Shown: piece by piece, positions 6,561-14,293 of the stretch | Layout: every line of letters starts with the position of its first letter | Position numbering within the stretch: the first letter of the stretch is position 1 | Translations under genes and position numbers: made by a program | Assembly: GCA_020636215.1 (NCBI GenBank) | Contig: JACJYG010000015.1 | Span: 1 to 64,000, forward strand | DNA from: Lewinellaceae bacterium | GTDB taxonomy: Bacteria; Bacteroidota; Bacteroidia; Chitinophagales; Saprospiraceae | Direction of reading: 5' to 3' | Length of the DNA stretch: 64,000 nucleotides | Notes under the pieces: model-generated | What the model was told of the DNA's origin: nothing | Database searches by the model: none | What the model saw: the letters and a program-made list of their open reading frames with translations, nothing else

Positions 6561-7591
6561 CCAACTTCTATGGCAACCCTATCCAGACGCTCCAGGGACA
6601 TACCAGTCAAATCACTGCCGTAGCCTTTTCCCCAAATGGAAAGGATTTTCTGACTGCCAGCCTCGATCACACCGCCAGGTTATGGGACATCAACGGAAAC
6701 ACTATACAAACCTTCCAGCACAAGGCCCCTGTTTATGCAGTTGCCTTCCACCCGGAAGAAGGCAAACAGATCCTGACTGGAACCGGTGATTACGATTTTC
6801 ATATTTTCAATAATATGCTCCACGAATTGGAAAGTGATTACTATGCGCTTATGTCGATTGAAGAAAAAGTGGCCTTAGGAACTATCCAGGTATCGGAATG
6901 CCTGGAATCCGAAAGGTTACAGGATCGTCTACTTTGTATTGATTACTACTCGAAACTTGATTCACCGCGACAGGTCCGCCTGATTGTGAACGAAATACTG
7001 AAAACCAAACCGGATCTAATTAGCCTGGCGCAGACTTGCGATCTACTATGGAAAAATGAAGATCAAGCCCTTCCAAAGGGATTGGAAACACTACTGCAAA
7101 GAAGAATAAAAACAGCAAGCTTACAGGAACTGAAACAAGCTGCCGATAATTACCTCGCCATGGGGTTGAGAGGCAGGTATAGATCATCTGTTGAAGAAAA
7201 TATCCGGAATTACCAGTGGGCCGTTCAATTCTACGAAGCGGCTATTGAGAGGGGGGCGCAGAAAGAAACCAAAGAAAATGCCTCGGCTGCCTACTACAAC
7301 TTATCCTGGTATCTTATTCTGAACGAAAAGTTTGAACAAGCCGAAGCGGCTGCCAGAAGGACATTGGAGATAACCCCTGAAATGACCGGAGTCTACACGA
7401 ATATTGCCTTGAGCCTGCTCTTTAAGGGAGCTCTTGAAGAGGCAAAAGCCATCTACCTGGAATGGAAAGACCGAAAAGACCATCGCGGCCTGGTGTTAAA
7501 AATTGTATTCCTCAAAGATTTCGACGACCTGGAACGCGCCGGTATTACCCATCCGGATGTGGAAGAGATCCGGAGGTTGTTGAAAGAGTAA
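6479..7591 (+). CDS. WD40-TPR protein, 5'-truncated and fused to foreign DNA (370 aa ORF)
   Basis: From about residue 29 (6563) the frame encodes genuine protein: one and a half WD40 repeats (LQGHTSQITAVAFSPNGKDF, TARLWDINGN, VYAVAFHPEEGKQI), then a helical region. TPR-like repeats follow near residues 255-330 (AAYYNLSWYLILNEKFEQAE, YTNIALSLLFKGALEEAKAI). Bacterial proteins of this kind usually carry many more WD40 repeats and an N-terminal caspase, TIR or NACHT module. The first ~28 residues come from the coiled-coil gene fragment in another frame, with only a TTG available as start. It is therefore a 3' remnant created by recombination and may not be expressed. Confidence 0.75.
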   Translation: MVPFHGAGRAAGGTGTGEGRLEGFVIRTNFYGNPIQTLQGHTSQITAVAFSPNGKDFLTASLDHTARLWDINGNTIQTFQHKAPVYAVAFHPEEGKQILTGTGDYDFHIFNNMLHELESDYYALMSIEEKVALGTIQVSECLESERLQDRLLCIDYYSKLDSPRQVRLIVNEILKTKPDLISLAQTCDLLWKNEDQALPKGLETLLQRRIKTASLQELKQAADNYLAMGLRGRYRSSVEENIRNYQWAVQFYEAAIERGAQKETKENASAAYYNLSWYLILNEKFEQAEAAARRTLEITPEMTGVYTNIALSLLFKGALEEAKAIYLEWKDRKDHRGLVLKIVFLKDFDDLERAGITHPDVEEIRRLLKE

Positions 7592-7731
7592 GCACTTATA
7601 TGGAGGCCGCCTTTTTTGAAAAAGCTGACAACCATCATTGACAAAACCATACAAATGGCATAACTGGAATAAAAGAAAAACGTTATTGGGCCAGAGGAGC
7701 TGAGCCCGGTTAACCCCTCAAAACCTGGGCT

Positions 7732-8478
7732 ATGATCGATGCGATTATAGTGGACCCCGAAGCGAGATCGCTAAATGTCCTTGAAAAGGCCATTGAGCTG
7801 TACTGCCCCGAAGTAAAGGTCTGCGGAAAAGCGGAAACAGGGGAGCAGGCCGATATCCTGATCAGGGAAGGGAAGGCAGGCCTTATTTTTCTGGAACTTG
7901 ACATACCACCGCCTCCCGGTGGTGGGGCATTGCTCCAAAGAGCCGTTTCCAACGGCTCCGAAACCATCCTAGTGACTCACCTCCGGGTTTTGCCTATTGA
8001 AAAGGTCAGGCTCCCTGCCTGCGCTTTTGTTTCCAAGCCGGTGAATAGCGAAGACCTGGTGCGTGCGGTGGAGGAAGCCCAACGACGGCTGGCGCTTCGG
8101 GAGGAAAACCAGCGCAACTGCTTGCTGATAAAAAAAATGCTGCATCAGTTGTCCCACGATGAGTTGATCGGCATTCCAACCATGCGGGGTTTCGACTTTA
8201 TCCATGTGGATGATATTATCCGCTGCGAGGGCCTGCAGCGGTGTACACGCATCGTCACAAAAACGCAATCCAACCTGGTGAGCTCCTACAACCTGGGAGA
8301 GTTCATCAAAATGCTGGAACCCTACGGCTTTTTTTCCCCCCACCGTTCCCACCTGATCAACCTGCACTACGTTGTCCGCTATAACCGCGAAGGCTCCATC
8401 ACCATGGCCGACCACTCTGCCATCCCGGTTTCCAGAAGGAAAAAGCAGGAGTTCCTGGACAAAACCCTGCATCTTTAG
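7732..8478 (+). CDS. LytTR response-regulator-like transcription factor (248 aa)
   Basis: The N-terminal receiver-like domain (1-120) is joined to a LytTR DNA-binding domain (about 145-245: DFIHVDDIIRCEGLQRCTRI, FFSPHRSHLINLHYVVRYNR). The receiver is degenerate. The usual acidic pair near residues 8-9 is D8-P9, and the phosphorylated Asp of FLDxxMP is replaced by Glu55 (IFLELDIPPPPGGG). The conserved Thr (LVTHL) and Lys (FVSKPV) remain. Glu can mimic phospho-Asp, so the protein may be constitutively active or controlled in another way. No histidine kinase gene is adjacent. It stands about 180 bp in front of the eCIS genes in the same direction and is the likely regulator of that locus. Confidence 0.85.
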   Translation: MIDAIIVDPEARSLNVLEKAIELYCPEVKVCGKAETGEQADILIREGKAGLIFLELDIPPPPGGGALLQRAVSNGSETILVTHLRVLPIEKVRLPACAFVSKPVNSEDLVRAVEEAQRRLALREENQRNCLLIKKMLHQLSHDELIGIPTMRGFDFIHVDDIIRCEGLQRCTRIVTKTQSNLVSSYNLGEFIKMLEPYGFFSPHRSHLINLHYVVRYNREGSITMADHSAIPVSRRKKQEFLDKTLHL

Positions 8479-8659
8479 AGGGTTGGAAAATAACAGGATA
8501 CCCATTATTTTTCAAATCCCTTAATACCACTTATTCGGAAATCCCGCCATCCATTCCATCAAGTTGCTTCCTGGTTGAATAGGTATTGAGGCAATCTCAA
8601 AAAAAGCATAAGATAAGTAATCGGTCACGCTGAATCAGCCTGAAAAAGATAATGCAGTG

Positions 8660-8968
8660 ATGGATTCAAAGATCCAGGAGATTTATCTCTCCGGAGAAGG
8701 GCAGGAGGACAACGGCTCCGACGCCCACAATACCGATGTTATCGTCCGCCTGGAGGATGGAAGCGTATACGCTGCTTCCTTTTTCACCTACGATGATATT
8801 GAAAGGATCAGAAGAGAACATCAGCGCGATGGCGAGTTTCTGAATGGCAAATACTTCTGGGCGGAACAGATGGTGCTGGTGGACAGTTGCTCAAGAGCCG
8901 ATGTAACGGCGGTGGTGGAACACATGCTGGAAACCGGAGATTTCCTGGAGCTCTTCCGCCGGCTCTGA
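8660..8968 (+). CDS. Small hypothetical protein at the head of the eCIS operon (102 aa)
   Basis: Unrecognised; alpha/beta, acidic, no signal peptide. ATG at 8660 directly follows an in-frame GTG at 8657. Visible segments are VIVRLEDGSVYAASFFTYDD and GEFLNGKYFWAEQMVLVD. The layout (short beta strands, then an E/R helix, then strands) resembles small proteins of the DUF2442/GIY type that read a cellular signal, but I cannot assign it. It ends 44 bp before the DUF4255 gene, in the same direction, and is likely transcribed with it. Confidence 0.6.
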   Translation: MDSKIQEIYLSGEGQEDNGSDAHNTDVIVRLEDGSVYAASFFTYDDIERIRREHQRDGEFLNGKYFWAEQMVLVDSCSRADVTAVVEHMLETGDFLELFRRL

Positions 8969-9012
8969 TGAGGAGGAAAGACGCCAGATTTAAAAACCCC
9001 AAACTTAAAATA

Positions 9013-9606
9013 ATGATCGACGCGGCCCTCAATTATATCCGAGATGAACTGGAGAAATACCTCTTCCGGTTTGACGAACTCAACCTGGTGCCGAATAAGC
9101 CCAAAGTCGTGCTGGGCAATATTTCCCAGCTGGAAGCGCAGAGCAGCGACGGCAACCCCCAAAACGACCTGGACGAAAAGGTGGTGATGACCCTGATCAA
9201 CGTAGAAGAGGAATTCACCCTGAAAAACGGCCCCACTTTCACCCCGGCCAAAGACGGCGGGTTTCGGCATAACCCCCCGGTGAACCTGAATTTGTACTTG
9301 CTTTTCACCATAACCGAAAGCACTTACACCAATGCGATGGCCTTCCTGACGAAGGTCATTTCTTTTTTTCAGGCCCGGCAGGTGTTCGACCATGAGAATT
9401 CCCCGGGGCTCCACGATAAGATCGAAAAGCTGCTGGTGGAACTGTACAACCTGAACTTCGAGAACCTCAACCACCTCTGGGGCGTGCTGGGCGGCAAAGA
9501 ACTGCCCTTCGTGCTTTACAAAATAAGGCTGGTGACGATAATCGCAGAACCCGAAGACAGCGAATCGCTGGTAGAAGTAATAGAAACCTCGGAAAATGCA
9601 TACTGA
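9013..9606 (+). CDS. eCIS cap/tail-terminator, DUF4255 (Afp16/Pvc16-like, 197 aa)
   Basis: The N-terminal DUF4255/Pvc16 pattern is visible: IRDELEKYLF, PKVVLGNIS, DEKVVMTLINVEEEFTLKNG, followed by NPPVNLNLYLLFTITESTYT and the helix FLTKVISFFQARQVFDHENS. In Afp and PVC particles this protein caps the top of the tube and stops elongation. ATG at 9013 is used; the longer open frame from 8887 overlaps the previous gene and adds non-homologous residues. It ends two bases before the next gene, which marks the start of a tight operon. A relative begins at 63826. Confidence 0.88.
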   Translation: MIDAALNYIRDELEKYLFRFDELNLVPNKPKVVLGNISQLEAQSSDGNPQNDLDEKVVMTLINVEEEFTLKNGPTFTPAKDGGFRHNPPVNLNLYLLFTITESTYTNAMAFLTKVISFFQARQVFDHENSPGLHDKIEKLLVELYNLNFENLNHLWGVLGGKELPFVLYKIRLVTIIAEPEDSESLVEVIETSENAY

Positions 9607-9608
9607 CC

Positions 9609-10733
9609 ATGGCCCGGAAATTTGAACCGTTATTCTCTATCGACATCCTCAACGATTACTACGAGGATGGCCGCAGCCGGGACTTCATCCTGTCCCCCAC
9701 CCCGGATTGCCGGCAGGCGCTGGCCGGCCACAGCCTGCTGTTCCGCCAATCGGCAGGGGGCGGGGCTGTTTATTTTACCCGGATAGTACCTCAGGATGAA
9801 ATACTGCGCAGGATCAGCGCGCTCACCCGCTTCCGGTTCTTCCTGCAGCTGAAAGAACCGGGCCTGGTTAATTATACCAGCCTGCCCGCTAATGGAGAGG
9901 CGCTACCGGGTAAGAAGCTCTTTTACCTCACCAATATCAAGCGGGATACCGGCGCTATCGATGAGGGCCTGGGGCCAGAGGGCGAATTGCCCCTTTCCCG
10001 GCAGCCGGGCCTGAGTGATGAAGACCGGATAGGGTACATTCCCCCCATCTCTCGGATACCGCTCACTCCCGGCAAATTTGGGGAAATGAAGGTTTTCCGC
10101 ACCTTGCCAGGCCCGGGCAAAACCAAGGTTCTGGAATCGAATATCGAGGAAGCAGCGCGAAGCCTGAGCGTTGACTTATCCCAAAGCCCTCCCGGCTGGT
10201 ACGAACTGCAACTGCTGCCGAGGGGGCGGGATGCTAAAATAATGGAGCTATACGCCGACCCGGCCTGGCTGCCCCGAACGCCCTTCGGCATCATTGAGAT
10301 CTTCAAGGACAAAACAACGGATTATACCCATCCGGCGCATTATACGCTGCGACTGAACCGGCGAAAAGGGCGCTGGTCCTACATCGTTATCCGGGCTTCC
10401 ACGGCCGAAATGAAGCCGCCGCCCGCCTACGAGATGGAAGTCCTCTATGACCCGGCTAATCACGAGAACCCGGATGTCTATCCGGAAGAGATCCCCTTCG
10501 GAAAGGTGGATACCGCCGATCAGACAGAAACGGAAAAGCAGCTCATTCAAAAATTCGAGCCCAAACAGGCCGAGCTGTTCCGCTCTGGGCCGGAGCTCCC
10601 CTTTTACGAGCGGAAGCTGAAGGGCCTGAAGCTCAAAAAGATCAAAGCCGGAGGGCAGGAACTGATCCTGACAGACAACCTGCCGAACCCTTCGGCCCGT
10701 AAACGCGAGATGCAAGTATTTGTAAACATATAA
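9609..10733 (+). CDS. eCIS-associated hypothetical protein (374 aa)
   Basis: No family recognised with confidence. The protein is beta-rich with many Pro/Gly turns (FSIDILNDYYEDGRSRDFIL, GKKLFYLTNI, YTLRLNRRKGRWSYIVIRA) and ends in a basic segment before QVFVNI. The position between cap and sheath genes, with two-base spacing from the cap, suggests a structural or assembly component of the particle, possibly a Bacteroidota-specific one. No signal peptide, membrane helix or enzyme motif is seen. Confidence 0.7.
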   Translation: MARKFEPLFSIDILNDYYEDGRSRDFILSPTPDCRQALAGHSLLFRQSAGGGAVYFTRIVPQDEILRRISALTRFRFFLQLKEPGLVNYTSLPANGEALPGKKLFYLTNIKRDTGAIDEGLGPEGELPLSRQPGLSDEDRIGYIPPISRIPLTPGKFGEMKVFRTLPGPGKTKVLESNIEEAARSLSVDLSQSPPGWYELQLLPRGRDAKIMELYADPAWLPRTPFGIIEIFKDKTTDYTHPAHYTLRLNRRKGRWSYIVIRASTAEMKPPPAYEMEVLYDPANHENPDVYPEEIPFGKVDTADQTETEKQLIQKFEPKQAELFRSGPELPFYERKLKGLKLKKIKAGGQELILTDNLPNPSARKREMQVFVNI

Positions 10734-10744
10734 AATCACATATC

Positions 10745-12322
10745 ATGTCATCTTTAACTAAAAGGACTCCCGGGGTGTACATTGAGGAGATCCCTCTTTT
10801 TCCACCTTCTATCGCGGCAGTGGAAACTGCCATACCGGCCTTTATCGGTTTTACACAAAAGGCTGAAAGGGATGGGAAGAGCATCGTACTGGAGCCAACC
10901 CGGATCACTTCTCTGCTCGAATACCGGAACTATTTTGGAGTGGCCCTACCCGAAACCACGATCACTGTAGAAGTGGGCGACCAGACGGATAGTAGTGATA
11001 AGCTGCTCAGCCGCCAGGTCAATGCTTCTATCGGGGCCCCTTCCCCGCATATTATGTTTTACGCCCTGCAGGCCTTCTATGCCAATGGCGGCGGGCCCTG
11101 TTATGTGGTTTCTGTAGGCACTATGAAGGAAGCCGGAGGAGTAATTGCAGCCGAGGGGCCGCCGCCCCCTGGCGATACTTCCTCTGGCGATACTTCCTCT
11201 GGCGATACTTCCTCTGGCGATGCTTCCGCTGGCGATACTTCCTCTGGCGATGCTTCCGCTGGCGATGCTTCCGCTGGTAAGAAAAAATATGGTATTGTGG
11301 ATGGCATCAATGCAGTAGAAGCCATAGACGAAGTCACCCTCCTGGTTATTCCGGAACTGCAGCACTCCGAAGATTATAATGACATCGCCACAGCTGCCCT
11401 GAGCCAATGCGGAAAATTGCAGGACAGGTTTACTATTCTGGATATCCCTATGCCGGTAGGGGAAGAAACGATACTGAAGGCGGCAGGTACTTTCCGGAGC
11501 TATAGCCTTCCGCTGGACAACCTGAAATACGGAGCGGCTTATACGCCTAATGTAATGGCTACCTTCAATTATCAATTTGAGGATTCGGGTGTTACTGTAA
11601 ACCAAAAGGTGACAAAAAAAATCGAAGGAGGGGCAGAGGTTACCGATTCCTCCTTCACGCTGGACACAGTGAAACCGGGAGAAGGCGATACTGTAGACGC
11701 TGCGCTGTACAATTTAGCTCTGGCTACCATCAACAGCCTGGAGATGGAGCTGCCCCTCAGCCCCTTCATTGCCGGGGTATACGCCAGTGTTGACCGCACC
11801 CGGGGCGTTTGGAAAGCTCCGGCCAACGTAGCTCTGGCCAATGTTTCGCGCCCGGCAAGGCGTATCACAAACGGGGATCAGGACGGCCTCAATATGGACC
11901 CTTCCGGCAAATCCATCAATGCCATCCGCGCCTTCACGGGCAAAGGCACCCTGGTCTGGGGCGCCCGCACCCTGGCCGGCAACGACAACGAATGGCGCTA
12001 CATCTCCGTGCGGCGCTTCTTCAACATGGTGGAGGAATCCACCAAGAAAGCCACCGAGCAGTTCGTCTTCGAACCCAATAATGCCAACACCTGGGTCAAG
12101 GTCAAAGCGATGATCGAGAACTTCCTGGTCAACCAGTGGCGGGCCGGAGCCCTCGTCGGCGCCAAGCAAGAGCACGCCTTCTACGTCAAGGTCGGCCTCA
12201 ACGAAACCATGACCGCCGAGGACATCCTCAACGGCTACATGATCGTCGAGATCGGCATGGCCGTCGTCCGCCCGGCTGAGTTCATCATCCTGAGGTTCTC
12301 GCACAAAATGCAGGAATCGTGA
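10745..12322 (+). CDS. Contractile sheath protein (525 aa)
   Basis: The start KRTPGVYIEEIPLFPPSIAAVETAIPAF is the classic phage-tail/eCIS sheath entry. The C-terminal domain GKGTLVWGARTL, YISVRRFFNMVEESTKKAT, EPNNANTWVKVKAMIENFL, EHAFYVKVG, YMIVEIGMAVVRPAEFIIL is the conserved polymerisation part. The family polymerises around the tube and contracts to drive it. Residues ~143-177 are a low-complexity insert of seven five-residue units (GDTSS/GDASA) in the outer variable domain. There is one sheath gene here, against three in Afp. The gene starts 11 bp after the preceding stop. Confidence 0.95.
   Translation: MSSLTKRTPGVYIEEIPLFPPSIAAVETAIPAFIGFTQKAERDGKSIVLEPTRITSLLEYRNYFGVALPETTITVEVGDQTDSSDKLLSRQVNASIGAPSPHIMFYALQAFYANGGGPCYVVSVGTMKEAGGVIAAEGPPPPGDTSSGDTSSGDTSSGDASAGDTSSGDASAGDASAGKKKYGIVDGINAVEAIDEVTLLVIPELQHSEDYNDIATAALSQCGKLQDRFTILDIPMPVGEETILKAAGTFRSYSLPLDNLKYGAAYTPNVMATFNYQFEDSGVTVNQKVTKKIEGGAEVTDSSFTLDTVKPGEGDTVDAALYNLALATINSLEMELPLSPFIAGVYASVDRTRGVWKAPANVALANVSRPARRITNGDQDGLNMDPSGKSINAIRAFTGKGTLVWGARTLAGNDNEWRYISVRRFFNMVEESTKKATEQFVFEPNNANTWVKVKAMIENFLVNQWRAGALVGAKQEHAFYVKVGLNETMTAEDILNGYMIVEIGMAVVRPAEFIILRFSHKMQES
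11171..11275 (+). repeat. 15-bp minisatellite inside the sheath gene (7 units)
   Basis: Seven units of 15 bp of two types, GGCGATACTTCCTCT (GDTSS) and GGCGATGCTTCCGCT (GDASA), in the order 1,1,1,2,1,2,2. Because the unit is a multiple of three, gain or loss of copies keeps the frame. The repeat would form a flexible surface loop of the sheath. Confidence 0.9.
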
Positions 12323-12366
12323 GTACGAGCGAAATGAATTTTCCATAAACCAAATAAACCATAGTC

Positions 12367-12798
12367 ATGGCAAATTACCCGCTTCCCAAGTTTCACTTCC
12401 AGGTAGAATGGGGTGGCTCAAAACTGGGGTTTACCGAAGTCTCCGGGCTGGCGGTGGAAACCGACGTCATCGAATACCGCGACGGCCTGAGCCCGGAATA
12501 CGTAAAGACAAAAATGCCTGGCATGCAGAAGTACGGCAACATCACCCTCAAGCGCGGCACCTTCAAGGGAGACAATGACTTCTACGACTGGTGGAACACC
12601 GTCGCCCTCAAGGAGATCGAGCGCCGCGACCTGACCATCAGCATGCTCAACGAAAAGCACGAGCCGGTGGTTACGTGGAAGGTCAAGAATGCCTGGCCAA
12701 CAAAAGTGCAGTCGACTGACCTGAAGTCCGACGGCAACGAAGTGGCCATCGAGACCATGGAAGTCGCCCATGAAGGGTTAACCGTTGAACACAACTGA
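12367..12798 (+). CDS. Inner tube protein 1 (gp19/Afp1-like, 143 aa)
   Basis: Typical T4 gp19-like tail-tube protein: YPLPKFHFQVEWGGSKLGFT, EVSGLAVETDVIEYRDG, KYGNITLKRGTFKGDNDFYD, then NAWPTKVQSTDLKSDGNEVA and IETMEVAHEGL. Length and motif order match Afp1/Pvc1. Hexamers stack to form the rigid tube through which cargo is carried. It lies 44 bp after the sheath stop. Confidence 0.93.
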   Translation: MANYPLPKFHFQVEWGGSKLGFTEVSGLAVETDVIEYRDGLSPEYVKTKMPGMQKYGNITLKRGTFKGDNDFYDWWNTVALKEIERRDLTISMLNEKHEPVVTWKVKNAWPTKVQSTDLKSDGNEVAIETMEVAHEGLTVEHN

Positions 12799-12805
12799 CC
12801 GAATC

Positions 12806-13315
12806 ATGGCAGCCTACTATCCACCGGCAGGGTTTCACTTTTCCGTAACCTTTGAGTTGCCGACGGTTACCGATAAGGACTTTCGCTTCCAGGAGGTGAG
12901 CGGCCTGACGGCCAGCATCGAAACGCAGCCGGTAAAAGAGGGAGGTGAAAACCGCTTCGCCCATCAGTTGCCGGTGCGCAGCAACTTTGAAAAGCTGGTG
13001 CTCAAGAGGGGCATGGTAACCGGCTCGGCCATCCTTTTCTGGATCAGGGCGGCCGTCGAGGATTTCAATTTTGCGCCCACCAATGCCATCATTACGCTGC
13101 TCAACGAGCAGCACGTGCCCCTGGCCGCCTGGTATGTCGTCAATGCTTTTCCGGTCAGGTGGTCAGTGTCCAATTTCAATGCCGAGCAGAGCAGCATTGT
13201 GATCGAAACGCTGGAGCTGCAGTACAACTACTTCCGCATTATCCCGGTGCCGGGCGCAGATCCGGAGGCGGCGGAAAGGCTGGCGAAAGCTTCCCCGCTG
13301 CAGGCGGCTTTTTAA
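12806..13315 (+). CDS. Inner tube protein 2 (Afp5/Pvc5-like initiator, 169 aa)
   Basis: Second tube-fold protein: YYPPAGFHFSVTFELPTV, RFQEVSGLTASIETQPVKEG, FEKLVLKRGMV, NAFPVRWSVSNFNAEQSSIV, IETLELQYNYFRI. It has a longer C-terminal tail than the first tube protein. In Afp and PVC the Afp5-type protein joins the tube to the hub. ATG at 12806 is preferred; the open frame from 12785 would start at TTG inside the previous gene. It starts eight bases after tube 1 ends. Confidence 0.9.
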   Translation: MAAYYPPAGFHFSVTFELPTVTDKDFRFQEVSGLTASIETQPVKEGGENRFAHQLPVRSNFEKLVLKRGMVTGSAILFWIRAAVEDFNFAPTNAIITLLNEQHVPLAAWYVVNAFPVRWSVSNFNAEQSSIVIETLELQYNYFRIIPVPGADPEAAERLAKASPLQAAF

Positions 13316-13334
13316 GCATAAAAAAAATAGCGTC

Positions 13335-13544
13335 ATGCCGATCGAGATCAGAGAAATGTACATCCGGGCGTCGGTATCCGAACCGCCGCCGCCGCAGGCC
13401 AGCGGACAGGAAACTGCCGGCGGCCTGGAATTTACCGAAGAACTGAACGGGGCCCCCGCCACGGAAGGGCCCCGGAATGAAGAGCTCATCCGAAACTGCG
13501 TGGAGCAGGTGCTGGCTATTCTGGAACGTCAAAAAGACCGATAA
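13335..13544 (+). CDS. DUF5908 small eCIS protein (69 aa)
   Basis: MPIEIREMYIRASV at the start and EELIRNCVEQVLAILERQKD at the end are the hallmarks of DUF5908, a small family found in Bacteroidota eCIS loci between the tube and LysM hub genes. The middle is Pro/Gly-rich and disordered. Its function is not established; the position corresponds to Afp6. The stop codon is immediately followed by the next start. Confidence 0.85.
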   Translation: MPIEIREMYIRASVSEPPPPQASGQETAGGLEFTEELNGAPATEGPRNEELIRNCVEQVLAILERQKDR

Positions 13545-14282
13545 ATGGAACAGCAATTAAGCAAACTCCGGATACAGGCCTACAGCGACGGCGATTTCCT
13601 CAAGCCGTGGGGAGAGCCTTTCGTGGTCCAGATCAATCCGGAAGAATTGACCCGGCAGTACGCCATTCAATACCGGCAGGTGAGCACTCCCGGCAGCACC
13701 CGGGAGGGCAATCAGTTCTATCGGGTGCCGCCCGAGTCGATGAACATCAAGTTTACCCTCGATGGCACCGGGGTGGTGCCCGAGGATGGAAACCCCTTGC
13801 GCCGGCTGGGGCAAACGGCAGCCGTCATGGCCAGAGTATCGGACACGAGCTACGTCACCCGCAGGCTCAAGGAGTTCAAAGCAAATGTCTATGACTATTC
13901 CGGAGATATTCACCGGACGCCCTTCATCAAGTTGATCTGGGGAGATACGGAGGGCTTCATGAAAGGGGTCATGAGCAACCTGAGGGTGCGGATGGTATTG
14001 TTCGCTCCCGACGGAAGCCCCCTACGGGCGGAGGTGGACTTTCAGATACAAAGTTACCAGAGCGACCAGGAATGTTGCGCCCGCCGCAAGGACAGTTCCC
14101 CGGACCTGACCCACGCCCGGACGGTAAAGGAAGGCGACAACATCATGATTCTGACAGACGAGATATACGGAGATCCTTCCTACTACCTGGAGGTGGCCAG
14201 GGTAAATGGCCTGACCAACTTCCGGGCCTTGGAAACAGGCAGTGAAATGATCTTCCCGCCACTGGAAAAGGCCGGGAAATAA
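13545..14282 (+). CDS. LysM-type baseplate/hub protein (Afp7/Pvc7-like, 245 aa)
   Basis: The N-terminal part (LRIQAYSDGDFLKPWGEPFV, VQINPEELTRQYAIQY, PESMNIKFTLDGTG) matches CIS tube-hub connector proteins. The C-terminal ~55 residues form a LysM domain (ARTVKEGDNIMILTDEIYGD, YLEVARVNGLTNFRALETGS). In T4-like machines the LysM gp53/Afp7 equivalent helps link tube, hub and wedge. The start is directly adjacent to the DUF5908 stop, implying coupled translation. Confidence 0.9.
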   Translation: MEQQLSKLRIQAYSDGDFLKPWGEPFVVQINPEELTRQYAIQYRQVSTPGSTREGNQFYRVPPESMNIKFTLDGTGVVPEDGNPLRRLGQTAAVMARVSDTSYVTRRLKEFKANVYDYSGDIHRTPFIKLIWGDTEGFMKGVMSNLRVRMVLFAPDGSPLRAEVDFQIQSYQSDQECCARRKDSSPDLTHARTVKEGDNIMILTDEIYGDPSYYLEVARVNGLTNFRALETGSEMIFPPLEKAGK

Positions 14283-14293
14283 AAACCGATCCC

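Noticed and set aside
11101..11337. Minus-strand ORF through the sheath minisatellite
   Set aside because: The repeat is open in several frames because its unit is a multiple of three; the sheath frame is the real one.
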